In this document: positions 25,730 through 33,782 of the stretch, piece after piece
How the letters are laid out: each line of letters starts with the position of its first letter
Numbering within the stretch: position 1 is the stretch's first letter
Assembly: GCA_003518365.1 (NCBI GenBank)
Contig: DOYU01000022.1
Location: forward strand, 1-64,000
DNA length: 64,000 nt
Direction of reading: 5' to 3'
From: Candidatus Magasanikiibacteriota bacterium
GTDB taxonomy: Bacteria; Patescibacteriota; Patescibacteriia; Magasanikbacterales; UBA922
Program-made: the position numbers and the translations under genes
Notes under the pieces: model-generated
The model's input: only the letters and a program-made list of their open reading frames with translations
Told to the model about the DNA's origin: nothing
Databases searched by the model: none

Positions 25730-26068
25730 ATGATCACGACGATGACGGTAAAAGCGGTGAATGAGCTTCGGGAAGCTCTGCGGTACGCCGAGGGCAAGTG
25801 TGACGTAGTACTTGCCAGTGGTTTACCCTATGATTCGTCCATCGACAATCTAGCTGATTTCCTCGCCCACCTTTTTGAACAAGGGGGTAACGATCTTCCT
25901 CTTCGTGAGTGGTTCCGTGCGCTCGAAGAACAGACCTTCAGGAAGCTGATTGAGAATGGCGCAAAGGGTGCCGACCTAGATCGTTACCTTGGAATGAAGA
26001 AGTCGGCAAGGCAACAGTATCTTTACCGGCGATTTGGAATTGCGGTTACCAAATTGGGGAATAGGTAG
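25730..26068 (+). CDS. Orphan protein, 112 aa, possible Fis-type helix-turn-helix
   Basis: Not recognised as a known family. Soluble and helical. The last 45 residues (FRKLIENGAKGADLDRYLGMKKSARQQYLYRRFGI) resemble a Fis-type HTH in spacing: helix, Leu-Gly-Met turn, then a recognition helix with Arg/Gln and a final Phe-Gly-Ile. DNA binding is therefore possible but weakly supported. LPLREWF (about 61-67) recalls the REW motif in the orphan genes at 1649 and 2208. The GGAGG site and a near-consensus promoter lie upstream, and a perfect palindromic hairpin downstream. Confidence 0.6.
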   Translation: MITTMTVKAVNELREALRYAEGKCDVVLASGLPYDSSIDNLADFLAHLFEQGGNDLPLREWFRALEEQTFRKLIENGAKGADLDRYLGMKKSARQQYLYRRFGIAVTKLGNR

Positions 26069-26093
26069 ATCGTCCAGTCGCCCCGCTCATCAC

Positions 26094-26129
26094 GCCCTGC
26101 CCGAGATATCTCGGGCAGGGCATTTCTTT
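26094..26129 (+). terminator. Perfect 28-nt palindrome and T run behind the 112-aa gene
   Basis: GCCCTGCCCGAGAT followed immediately by its exact reverse complement (26094-26121), then ATTTCTTTTT. Confidence 0.85.
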
Positions 26130-26184
26130 TTCACGCAACCTTATACTCAGTGTTATCGTTGATGTACCTAGAAGTTTTTATTCC

Positions 26185-26769
26185 TTATTTCGTGAATTTA
26201 AAACTCGAAAGCATTAAATCAAAGGTATCAATATATTCTTTATCGCTAGAGGTTGTGTTGTGTAATCCTAATACGTAGGTTTCTGAATTTTTCTCTACAT
26301 ATACCCCCATATTGTATCCATTATTCAAGTTGATAATGAATTTGTCAGTTGAAACGCCTCCAACAACAACTGGTGATGTTGAAATGATTACATTGCTATT
26401 ACGCTTAATATAATCAGCGCTATCAACTCTGGAAACGTTGGTCGTGGGAGAAACTTGAATGTCAACTATTTTGTCATGTGGCACATTTTTCTGTCCAGGG
26501 GCTAAGAATGTGGCTAGGGTTTTACCTCGACTATCTTTAGATGCCAAATCTACAGTCCACGTTGAAGGATATTGAATCGAATACCCATAATCTGTATTGG
26601 TGTACGTTTTCCAATTAGTTGGCACAACTGCTGTATCCGATGGTTCGACAGCACCATTGTACGGCATAATATCATTGTCAGCAGTCGTCGCCTGATTAGT
26701 CGTGCATCCAGCCCCTGTTGTTAAAACGGTAGTGACGATGGCGAGTAGAAGTAACGTTTTCTGGTTCAT
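26185..26769 (-). CDS. Lipoprotein with PsbP-like domain, 194 aa
   Basis: MNQKTLLLLAIVTTVLTTGAGCTT is a signal peptide with lipobox Cys at 22. The mature protein starts with a linker NQATT..IMPYNGAVEPSD that is nearly identical to that of the next gene upstream on the strand (26853-27452). The domain from about residue 55 (YTNTDYGYSIQYPSTWTVD) has the start pattern of PsbP/MOG1-like folds. Such domains are common in envelope proteins of CPR bacteria; function unknown. Confidence 0.75.
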   Translation of the reverse strand: MNQKTLLLLAIVTTVLTTGAGCTTNQATTADNDIMPYNGAVEPSDTAVVPTNWKTYTNTDYGYSIQYPSTWTVDLASKDSRGKTLATFLAPGQKNVPHDKIVDIQVSPTTNVSRVDSADYIKRNSNVIISTSPVVVGGVSTDKFIINLNNGYNMGVYVEKNSETYVLGLHNTTSSDKEYIDTFDLMLSSFKFTK

Positions 26770-26852
26770 ACTTTTGCTGATTATTGAATAAATTATATTT
26801 TTGCATTTTTTCTTGAATCCCATGCATACCTCTCAATTGAGGTTGGGCTTTT

Positions 26853-27452
26853 TTATCTAAGTTTTATTGTTGGTTCAACAACATCTTTCACTTCTTGACA
26901 TCCAATTGGTTTGTTAGAGCCATCACTACCTCCAGAGCCACAGGAACTCATGAAGAGGAGCCAATTATCATTTAGCATTGTAGGATAAGCGTCTCCGGCG
27001 GCGTAACATAGATCAAAGTCTTTCTTGAATTGATCAAGTGAAGTATAACCAGCTTTGTTTGGAAGTAATGTTACGACGAAAGTATCAAATCCTTGGCTTT
27101 CTCCAGTGTACTTGAAGTTGTAGATAGTTTTAGATGAGCCACTAAATTTAGTAACTAACTTATCAAAGTAATCAGCTTCATGTTTGGTACCACACTCTTT
27201 AGCCATTGATTCTAATTGATTGGCTGTGTAAACAAATGGTGCTGTCTTTTGGGATACAGAGGTGGAGACGCCACTTGTTGAATAGGTTATAGGTATTTTT
27301 GGATCTTCGCTAACTGGATCAGATGGTTCGACGGCACCATTGAATGGCATAATATAAGGTTCATCAGTTGTTGCTTGATTAGTTGTACAGCCTGCTCCCA
27401 TTGTTAATAATGGGATTGCAATTGCAAACAGGAACAAATTTTTTTTATTCAT
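26853..27452 (-). CDS. Predicted lipoprotein, 199 aa
   Basis: MNKKNLFLFAIAIPLLTMGAGCTT signal with lipobox Cys at 22, then a linker of about 23 residues almost identical to the neighbouring lipoprotein (NQATT, IMPFNGAVEPSD). The C-terminal domain (about 65-199) is different: it has Cys at about 88, 154 and near the end (CGSGGSDGSNKPIGCQEV) and is not recognised. The pair points to duplication of the anchor-linker module with exchange of the outer domain. Confidence 0.7.
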   Translation of the reverse strand: MNKKNLFLFAIAIPLLTMGAGCTTNQATTDEPYIMPFNGAVEPSDPVSEDPKIPITYSTSGVSTSVSQKTAPFVYTANQLESMAKECGTKHEADYFDKLVTKFSGSSKTIYNFKYTGESQGFDTFVVTLLPNKAGYTSLDQFKKDFDLCYAAGDAYPTMLNDNWLLFMSSCGSGGSDGSNKPIGCQEVKDVVEPTIKLR

Positions 27453-27500
27453 ATATATTACTATTAAACGAATTTCTTAAAATAATTGCTAAATTTGCTA

Positions 27501-28430
27501 TTATTTTGTCAATCCAAATGTTTTTATAATTTCTTGAATTTCTGCCATTCTCGCAACCATTGTATTATTGACGGCATCTTGTGCTATTGCATATCCGAAA
27601 ACATATTTACTATTTTCTCCTAGATACGTCGGCGTAGGGCCTTCTTCAGATTCAAGTTTTTGCCATTGGCTTTTTGAATGTACACTAATATTGAATAAGG
27701 AGTCTTGAACAGAAAAACCAAAGTCAATAGAATCGTTGGTACCTAACGTTCCCCAATCTATTGTTCTGCTTTTTGTCGTATAGTCTTTCCACGTTTGTGG
27801 AAAAGTTAAAGTGAAACCGTAGGTTGAGTTTGTGTAGACAATATCTTGAGGTTGAGTGACTTGTTGATTTGTATTTTGGTTTTGAAAAGAAAAACTATTC
27901 AATATGGTTTCTATGTTAGTATAGTTTTGATCTGCTGGATCATAACTAATCAAGAATGTGTAATCATTCTGTGGAATCAATATAGAAACTACTGGGGAGC
28001 CAAAATCGCCCGTGAAGTTAATTTTTGTTGCAGATTGACCAGCAAAAGTAATATTCTCACGACTGATTAGGTTTTTTCGTATGTTGTCTTCAAGGGAAGA
28101 ACGATTGATTGTAATCATTAACTCTGTATTTTGTTCAGCGTTCGTAATCTCTTTTTTTGAGATCCAAACAGCCTCTGGTTGTGCTTTATCAAGTTTTGGG
28201 CTCTTTGTAAGGAACCAGTCTTCTGGATATTGAAATGAATAATTGAACTCGGAACTACTATAAGTTTTTGTAGTTACTTTTGCAGGTTTTGTCTGTTCGG
28301 TAACATTTTGGTCTGTAGGCAATTTTGACTCCTGATTAGTTTGCCACCAATACACTAAGCCACCAACTACGACAGCGGTGATAATGATGGAGAGGACGAC
28401 TGGGACTGTACTGGATTTCGTCTGTTCCAT
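27501..28430 (-). CDS. Membrane-anchored protein with two PsbP-like domains, 309 aa
   Basis: From the ATG at 28430: N-terminal membrane helix (about residues 10-30), acidic and Thr-rich linker, then two tandem domains starting YSSSEFNYSFQYPEDWFLT (about 57-75) and YTNSTYGFTLTFPQTWKDY (about 200-218). Both share the aromatic start pattern of the PsbP-like domain in the lipoprotein at 26185-26769. Extracytoplasmic location is likely; function unknown. Longer frames to 28547 lack support. Confidence 0.7.
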   Translation of the reverse strand: MEQTKSSTVPVVLSIIITAVVVGGLVYWWQTNQESKLPTDQNVTEQTKPAKVTTKTYSSSEFNYSFQYPEDWFLTKSPKLDKAQPEAVWISKKEITNAEQNTELMITINRSSLEDNIRKNLISRENITFAGQSATKINFTGDFGSPVVSILIPQNDYTFLISYDPADQNYTNIETILNSFSFQNQNTNQQVTQPQDIVYTNSTYGFTLTFPQTWKDYTTKSRTIDWGTLGTNDSIDFGFSVQDSLFNISVHSKSQWQKLESEEGPTPTYLGENSKYVFGYAIAQDAVNNTMVARMAEIQEIIKTFGLTK

Positions 28431-28576
28431 ATGTTTTTGGATTACTGAATAAATCTCATCGCTTATATGAAGCCTACTCTTAATCAAGGAATAAAGATAT
28501 ACCAACGGGAAACGACGCAGATATATACACATATTGTTTGCTTGCAACTAGAGCATATTACAATCCCTCTTGATGC

Positions 28577-28606
28577 TTGACGGAGTTCGTGCGAATCCGA
28601 TACAAT
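28577..28606 (+). promoter_or_regulatory. Promoter of the acidic 218-aa gene
   Basis: TTGACG (28577-28582), 18-bp spacer, TACAAT (28601-28606). The mRNA would be nearly leaderless, as the ATG is 24 nt after the -10. Confidence 0.65.
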
Positions 28607-28629
28607 ACCCCTACTAATATTCTTGCACT

Positions 28630-29286
28630 ATGTCATCATTTGAACGCCTTTTTAAACTCGCAAAAAAGACCGGCGACCGTATGATCGTGTTTGATAGCGC
28701 GATAGGGGACGGGTTTGCGGCTATCCCTATTGATGAATATGAGGCCATGATGACCGACCCACGTGATGTGATGTCTCTCTCTGGTGATGAACTCCTCGAA
28801 CAAATCAATGACGATATTGCCATTTGGCGTGCACACCAGGAGGCAACAGAACGAGAAGAATTTGCAGATATTCTCGAAGAAAAACTTGCTGATGAACCAC
28901 CCTTTGATCCGTTTGTGGAAGATTTTGCACACAAGCCTGAGTGGCACAGCACAGGAGATGTGTTACAAGATCGGTACAAAAAACCTTCGTTTGACTGGCT
29001 GGAAGATGATGATGACGATGATGATCTTGGACTGTTTGATTATCATGAACCTGCTGACCATGAACGTCACCGTTCTCGATACGAAGATCCTGCTGTTGGT
29101 GTTGGAGAAGAGGAAGATTTTTTTGGAGATACTGAAGAAGAGGATGAAGAGATGACGGTTGAAACACTGCCGTTTGACCCACCGATGCCACAGTCTATTC
29201 CACCCGCAACAGAACGACCGCTCGGTGATTGGCAAGAAGAACCTCTCGATGAGGAACCGTTGTTTTTTGAAGAACCAATCGAATAA
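28630..29286 (+). CDS. Acidic protein of unknown function, 218 aa
   Basis: Not recognised. Soluble, strongly acidic. N-terminal part (about 1-75) is ordered-looking (FKLAKKTGDRMIVFDSAIGDGFAAIPIDEYEAMM). The rest is low-complexity Asp/Glu/Pro with a run of seven Asp (about 127-133), probably disordered. A promoter lies just upstream and no Shine-Dalgarno is visible. It precedes a 72-aa gene and tuf on the same strand; it may be a cytosolic scaffold or interaction protein, but nothing fixes a role. Confidence 0.7.
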   Translation: MSSFERLFKLAKKTGDRMIVFDSAIGDGFAAIPIDEYEAMMTDPRDVMSLSGDELLEQINDDIAIWRAHQEATEREEFADILEEKLADEPPFDPFVEDFAHKPEWHSTGDVLQDRYKKPSFDWLEDDDDDDDLGLFDYHEPADHERHRSRYEDPAVGVGEEEDFFGDTEEEDEEMTVETLPFDPPMPQSIPPATERPLGDWQEEPLDEEPLFFEEPIE

Positions 29287-29346
29287 ATTCTTAAATTTTA
29301 AATTCAAAAATTCCTAATTCATCTCAATAACGTGTTACCTTTGTAT

Positions 29347-29565
29347 ATGGATAATGCACAACAATCACAACCACCACAGTCAGCAGGACAGCCAGATTAT
29401 GCAAATATGAGCGAAAAGGAACAAATGGACGCTGCGATGAAGCAGGCTGGCATGGGGCCTGGAGACCTGAAAAAGATGGTTGCCAAGAATATGGCAAAAA
29501 ATATGGTGCAGAGCACAGCAAAGTCATGGATGCGTAGACTTCTTTCTCGCTTTTTGAAGTTCTAG
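29347..29565 (+). CDS. Small basic protein, 72 aa
   Basis: Not recognised. ATG at 29347 (MDNAQQSQPPQSAGQ). A Gln/Pro-rich start is followed by an amphipathic basic helix (DLKKMVAKNMAKNMVQSTAKSWMRRLLSRFLKF). No signal peptide. It lies 60 nt behind the acidic gene, so an acidic/basic protein pair from one transcript is possible. The composition matches the genome. Confidence 0.5.
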   Translation: MDNAQQSQPPQSAGQPDYANMSEKEQMDAAMKQAGMGPGDLKKMVAKNMAKNMVQSTAKSWMRRLLSRFLKF

Positions 29566-29609
29566 AACCAAACTGCCACATTTCCCCATGTTATCCCTAG
29601 AAAGAGGGC

Positions 29610-29638
29610 TTGACGCATTGCGTTGTTTCCTATATAAT
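29610..29638 (+). promoter_or_regulatory. tuf promoter
   Basis: TTGACG (29610-29615), 17-bp spacer, TATAAT (29633-29638). The spacer end GTTTCCTA matches that of the 16S promoter. Confidence 0.85.
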
Positions 29639-29644
29639 CGACAC

Positions 29645-29781
29645 GCGTAACTTTTACGCCTTTTTTTCCGGCTCTGCGAAAGCAACACCGGATAGAATCT
29701 TAGATAAAACAAAGTATCATACCGCTGGACACAAATCTGTGCTGACCACTCAGTGCAGTGCGGTGAATAATGTATGCCACT
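29645..29781 (+). promoter_or_regulatory. tuf leader with a hairpin and T run at the transcript start
   Basis: GCGTAA, CTT loop, TTACGC, then C and seven T (29645-29667) right at the predicted transcription start. Then CCGG..CCGG and CACT..AGTG small hairpins before the ATG. The first element has the shape of a very early terminator or a 5'-end stabiliser. Confidence 0.6.
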
Positions 29782-30972
29782 ATGGCAGAGTTTAATCGTT
29801 CCAAACCTCACGTGAATGTGGGTACCATTGGTCACGTAGACCATGGCAAAACAACGACCACTGCAGCGATCCTTGCTGTTGCTGGTGCACATGGGCTTGT
29901 TGCTCAGACAAAAGGTGTCGATGCTATCGACGCTGCACCAGAAGAAAAGGCACGTGGTATTACTATCGCGACTGCACACGTAGAATACGAGACAGATGCT
30001 CGTCACTACGCACACGTGGACTGTCCAGGCCATGCTGACTATGTCAAGAACATGATCACTGGTGCTGCACAGATGGACGGGGCTATCCTCGTTGTATCAG
30101 CTGCAGACGGCCCTATGCCGCAGACACGTGAACACATCTTGCTTGCTCGCCAGGTAGGTGTGCCTTACATCGTGGTCTTTTTGAACAAAGTCGACCAAGT
30201 ATCTGATCCAGAACTTATCGACCTCGTAGAAGAAGAAATCAAAGACCTCTTGAACAAATACGAATTCCCTGGAGACACCACACCTATCATCCGTGGGTCT
30301 GCACTCAAAGCTCTTGAAAATCCAAGCGATGACGCTGCAAGTAAGCCAATCATGGATCTTTTGAAGACGCTTGATGAATATATCCCAACACCTGTACGTG
30401 ACCTCGACAAACCATTCTTCATGTCTATTGAAGACGTGTTCTCTATTGAAGGACGTGGTACGGTTGTTACTGGTCGTGTTGACCGTGGGTCAGTAAAAGT
30501 TGGAGAAGAAGTAGAAATTGTTGGTATGAAAGCTCAAACCAGTAAGACTACTGTGACTGGAGTTGAAATGTTCAACAAGAGTCTTGACCAAGCGCAAGCT
30601 GGTGACAACGCAGGTGTCCTCCTTCGTGGTACAAAGAAAGATGAAGTAGAGCGCGGACAAGTACTGGCAAAACCAGGTACTATTACGCCTCATACTGAAT
30701 TTGAAGCAGAAGTAGTTGCGCTCACCAAAGAAGAAGGTGGACGACACAAACCATTCTTCAATAAATACAAACCACAGTTTTACATCAACACAACTGATGT
30801 AACAGGAGAAGTCACCTTGCCTGCTGGCACAGAAATGGTCATGCCTGGTGATACTGTGAATCTCAATATCAAACTCATCGTCCCAGTTGCGCTTGAAGAG
30901 AAGACTCGCTTTGCTATTCGTGAAGGTGGTCGAACCGTCGGCGCTGGTGTGGTAACGAAGATTATTCAATAA
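29782..30972 (+). CDS. tuf: Translation elongation factor Tu
   Basis: 396 aa from the ATG at 29782 ([27 protein letters not shown]). GTPase that carries aminoacyl-tRNA to the ribosome. GHVDHGKT P-loop (19-26 region), RGIT switch I, DCPGHADY switch II, NKVD and SALK base motifs, then the two beta-barrel domains ([21 protein letters not shown] end). Full length. It heads a tuf-rpsJ transcript; fusA, rpsL and rpsG, its frequent neighbours, are not here. Confidence 0.98.
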   Translation: MAEFNRSKPHVNVGTIGHVDHGKTTTTAAILAVAGAHGLVAQTKGVDAIDAAPEEKARGITIATAHVEYETDARHYAHVDCPGHADYVKNMITGAAQMDGAILVVSAADGPMPQTREHILLARQVGVPYIVVFLNKVDQVSDPELIDLVEEEIKDLLNKYEFPGDTTPIIRGSALKALENPSDDAASKPIMDLLKTLDEYIPTPVRDLDKPFFMSIEDVFSIEGRGTVVTGRVDRGSVKVGEEVEIVGMKAQTSKTTVTGVEMFNKSLDQAQAGDNAGVLLRGTKKDEVERGQVLAKPGTITPHTEFEAEVVALTKEEGGRHKPFFNKYKPQFYINTTDVTGEVTLPAGTEMVMPGDTVNLNIKLIVPVALEEKTRFAIREGGRTVGAGVVTKIIQ

Positions 30973-31031
30973 TAGAAAACCGGAGGAGAGCCGCACTGCG
31001 GCTTTCCTCCTTTTCTTTCTTCCGTTCTTTT

Positions 31032-31385
31032 ATGACAGCAGACAAGCACCCACAACAAGACGACGACACGCAGACCGCTGGATCAAAGCTTCGTATTAAG
31101 ATCCGCGCATACGATAATAAAATTATCGATATCGCTACAAAAACGATTATCGACACAGCTGAACGAAACGGTGCAAAAGTCGTCGGACCAGTTCCACTTC
31201 CTACTGAGACGGCAAAATTTAGTGTAAACCGTTCTACCTTTGTTCACAAACCTGCGCAAGAACAGTACGAAATGCGAACGCACAAGCGTCTGATTGATAT
31301 TATTTCACCTTCACCAAAAGCAATCGATGCTCTCATGAGTCTCAATTTGCCAGCGGGAGTTGATGTAGAGATCAAGATGAGTTAG
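31032..31385 (+). CDS. rpsJ: Ribosomal protein S10
   Basis: 117 aa. KLRIKIRAYDNKIIDIATKTIIDTAERNGAKVVGPVPLPT and the RSTFVHKPAQEQYEMRTHKRLIDI loop are diagnostic. About 20 extra polar residues at the N-terminus (MTADKHPQQDDDTQTAG) precede the normal start. It is 59 nt behind tuf, followed by a terminator, so it is uncoupled from the rest of the S10 cluster, which has its own promoter. Confidence 0.97.
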   Translation: MTADKHPQQDDDTQTAGSKLRIKIRAYDNKIIDIATKTIIDTAERNGAKVVGPVPLPTETAKFSVNRSTFVHKPAQEQYEMRTHKRLIDIISPSPKAIDALMSLNLPAGVDVEIKMS

Positions 31386-31415
31386 TTGCAAGTAGCAATG
31401 AACAACTAGCAATAA

Positions 31416-31450
31416 ACAAAAAAATAGTCCGAAAGGGCTGTTTTTTTTGT
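31416..31450 (+). terminator. Terminator between rpsJ and rplC
   Basis: A7-TAGTCC, GAAA, GGGCTG then T8. It splits the tuf-rpsJ transcript from the ribosomal protein run. Confidence 0.85.
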
Positions 31451-31463
31451 TTGGTGGTAATGC

Positions 31464-31568
31464 AAGCAACCCTACCTCCTGTCCTCCTTCCCTTAAAAAG
31501 GGAAAGAGGAACGTGCTAAGAAGGTTTCCTCCTCTTTTTAAGGGAAGGGTTAGGGTGGGGTTGCGTTG
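31464..31568. repeat. Dispersed repeat pair, inverted
   Basis: GCAACCCTACCTCC...CTTCCCTTAAAAAGGGAA...ACGTGCT on one side and its inverted partner ending GGGTTAGGGTGGGGTTGC on the other. The same modules occur inside the O-antigen-ligase-like gene (4481-4535) and in part at 49535-49600. Confidence 0.8.
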
Positions 31569-31669
31569 CCGCAAGAAAAAAAAGTACAAAATCCAGCCTG
31601 CACGGAGCAATCGAACGAAGTGAGATGAAGCCGTGTGGATAACCTATCAATAAACCAACATATCTGCAC

Positions 31670-31698
31670 TTGACAGCCTAGAGAAAGTGAGATACAAT
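31670..31698 (+). promoter_or_regulatory. Promoter of the rplC ribosomal protein run
   Basis: TTGACA (31670-31675), 17-bp spacer, TACAAT (31693-31698). It drives a leader of about 285 nt before rplC. Confidence 0.85.
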
Positions 31699-31705
31699 TG
31701 TGCCG

Positions 31706-31988
31706 CACTCAATACTTATATTTCTGTGCACGATAGCTTCATTCGCGGAGCAGATAAGATCTTCTCTTTCGACTCATTCAGTGGTTCAGGGAAAGAAAAC
31801 ATCTGTGGACGCCCGAAGATATCAGGAGAACACTACTGACACATTCCAATTTGTTACAAGCCTTCGCAAGTCCGCCTTGGGCGGATTATTCCATAAGGCT
31901 AGAAAGAAAGGGTCCAATGCCGTTGTATTGATATCTTTCTTTCTAGTTTTTTGTTACCTTCCCGCATTGCGGGAAGCAATGACTGCAT
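31706..31988 (+). promoter_or_regulatory. rplC leader RNA with transcription attenuator
   Basis: Ordered structures: AGCCTT/AAGGCT (31859-31864, 31895-31900) enclosing TCCGCC/GGCGGA (31871-31885); a 12-bp stem CTAGAAAGAAAG/CTTTCTTTCTAG (31899-31946) followed by six T, a full intrinsic terminator; and CTTCCCGC/GCGGGAAG (31958-31976) close to the ATG. The AAGGCT strand shares two bases with the terminator stem, so the two may compete. This is consistent with feedback control by a ribosomal protein; which one is unknown. Confidence 0.7.
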
Positions 31989-32756
31989 ATGAAATGTATT
32001 TTAGGAACAAAAAAAACAATGACACAGATCTTCCGTGAGGATGGTACTGTTGTTCCGGTTACTCGTGTACAGGCAGGTCCATGTGTTGTCACACAAGTGA
32101 AAACGGTAAAGCGTGATGGTGTGAGTGCCCTACAGATTGGATTTGGTCCACAAAAAGCATTTCGCCTTACAAAACCACTCAAAGGACATTTGAAAGATAT
32201 CGATGCTGTTAGACATATGCGTGATTTCCGCGCACCAGAGGATCATGGTCTTTCTCGAGGTGATAGTTTCACAGTCAGTATTTTTTCTGAGGGAGACCGT
32301 GTGGAAGTTGTCGGCGTATCAAAAGGAAAAGGATTCCAAGGTGTTGTCAAACGTCATGGATTTCGTGGGGCACCTGCAAGCCATGGTCATAAAGATCAGC
32401 TTCGCATGCCTGGAAGTATTGGTGCCGGCGGTGTGCAGCGTGTATTCAAAGGCGTTCGTATGGGCGGACACATGGGAGACCAGCAAGTCACTGTGAAAAA
32501 TTTGGAAATTGTTGGTATTGATGAAGAAAAAAATGAATTGTTGATCAAAGGCGCTGTTCCTGGTGCATTTGGTGGTTTATTGATAATTTCTACCGAAGAA
32601 GGAACCATTGAGGTTGCTCATGCTGCGGAAACAAAAGCGGATGCTACTGATGAGCTTGTTGACGATACAAAGAAAGAAGAACGCACCGAAGTTACTCCTG
32701 AAACTAAGGTTGAGGAGACCCCTGAAGAAAAGAAAGAAGAAGCACCTGCTGCATAA
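31989..32756 (+). CDS. rplC: Ribosomal protein L3
   Basis: 255 aa. MKCILGTKKTMTQIFREDGTVVPVTRVQAGPC start, and the conserved KGKGFQGVVKRHGFRGAPASHGH and GSIGAGGVQRVFKGVRMGGHMGDQQVTVKN loop that reaches the peptidyl transferase centre. A Lys/Glu-rich tail of about 45 residues extends beyond the normal end. First gene of the rplC-map run, behind an attenuator-bearing leader. Confidence 0.98.
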   Translation: MKCILGTKKTMTQIFREDGTVVPVTRVQAGPCVVTQVKTVKRDGVSALQIGFGPQKAFRLTKPLKGHLKDIDAVRHMRDFRAPEDHGLSRGDSFTVSIFSEGDRVEVVGVSKGKGFQGVVKRHGFRGAPASHGHKDQLRMPGSIGAGGVQRVFKGVRMGGHMGDQQVTVKNLEIVGIDEEKNELLIKGAVPGAFGGLLIISTEEGTIEVAHAAETKADATDELVDDTKKEERTEVTPETKVEETPEEKKEEAPAA

Positions 32757-32766
32757 TGCTATCTAT

Positions 32767-33387
32767 ATGAATGTATCAGTCTACAATGTACAAGGGAAGA
32801 AGGAAAAAGACATGGCATTGAATGATGCAATCTTTGGTGTGCCTACAAAAACTGCACTTGTGCATCAGGTATATCATGCGATTGAAGCAAATGCACGTGA
32901 ACCTTGGGCTCATACAAAAACAAAAGACGAAGTTCGTGGTGGTGGAAAAAAACCATGGAAACAAAAGGGGACTGGTCGCGCGCGACATGGATCTACTCGT
33001 TCTCCAATATGGAAAGGCGGCGGTGTGACGTTTGGTCCACGAAATGTTCGAAATTATACCCAGCGTATCAACAAAAAAATGAAACAGCTTGCAACAAAGA
33101 TGGTGCTTTCTTCCAAAGCAAAGAATGAGAAATTTTTTATTGTTGAAGGGCTTACCGATTTGAAAAAAACAAAAGACATGTCAACCCTCGTGAAGACATT
33201 GCCTCTCAATGGAAAAAGTACCTTGATCATTGGTGGAGAGGGAGAAGATTTTGGATTGATTGTTCGAAATATTCCACAAGTACATTTGCAACGAGCAATT
33301 GATATGAACGTGGTTGATATTTTGCATCATCAATATATTGTTGCTACACAAAAAGCAATAGAAACTCTTGAATCACGTTTGGCATAA
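32767..33387 (+). CDS. rplD: Ribosomal protein L4
   Basis: 206 aa from the ATG at 32767 (MNVSVYNVQGKKEKDMALND). Shows RGGGKKPWKQKGTGRARHGSTRSPIWKGGGVTFGP, the extended loop that lines the exit tunnel. It lies 10 nt after rplC. L4 is the classical repressor of the S10 operon in E. coli, so it is one candidate effector for the leader upstream. Confidence 0.97.
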   Translation: MNVSVYNVQGKKEKDMALNDAIFGVPTKTALVHQVYHAIEANAREPWAHTKTKDEVRGGGKKPWKQKGTGRARHGSTRSPIWKGGGVTFGPRNVRNYTQRINKKMKQLATKMVLSSKAKNEKFFIVEGLTDLKKTKDMSTLVKTLPLNGKSTLIIGGEGEDFGLIVRNIPQVHLQRAIDMNVVDILHHQYIVATQKAIETLESRLA

Positions 33388-33392
33388 TTGCT

Positions 33393-33773
33393 ATGGGAAT
33401 TTTGAAACGAAAGACAACTGATACAAAAGCAAAAAAAGAAACAACACCTGTTTTAGAAGAAAAGAAACGTGTGTCTGTGCAGAATGCATTTGTTCACAAA
33501 CGTATCTTACTGGGAGCACATGTCAGTGAAAAAGCGGCAAGTGTGGAATCTACAGGACGGTACACATTCCGTGTGGCAATCAATGCAACCAAAAATGATA
33601 TTTCTACTGAGATAAAAACACACTACGGTATCGCTCCTCTTTCAGTTCGTGTTATCAATGTAGAAGGAAAAAATGTTCGATTTGGTCGAACCCTGGGCAA
33701 GCGAAAAGATTGGAAAAAAGCTATTGTTACTCTGCCAGAAGGAAAGCATATTGATATTCATTCTGGTGTTTAA
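33393..33773 (+). CDS. rplW: Ribosomal protein L23
   Basis: 126 aa. A Lys-rich N-terminal extension of about 35 residues precedes the normal domain (LLGAHVSEKAASVESTGRYTFRVAINATKNDISTEIKTHYGI), then VRVINVEGKNVRFGRTLGKRKDWKKAIVTL. It sits at the tunnel exit and contacts trigger factor and SRP. 5 nt after rplD. Confidence 0.95.
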   Translation: MGILKRKTTDTKAKKETTPVLEEKKRVSVQNAFVHKRILLGAHVSEKAASVESTGRYTFRVAINATKNDISTEIKTHYGIAPLSVRVINVEGKNVRFGRTLGKRKDWKKAIVTLPEGKHIDIHSGV

Positions 33774-33782
33774 TATCCTGGT

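Noticed and set aside
28577..28606. tRNA-like GTTCGTGCGAATCC sequence
   Set aside because: It resembles a T-arm but has no acceptor, D or anticodon arms around it, and it lies in the spacer of a promoter. No tRNA gene was found in the window.
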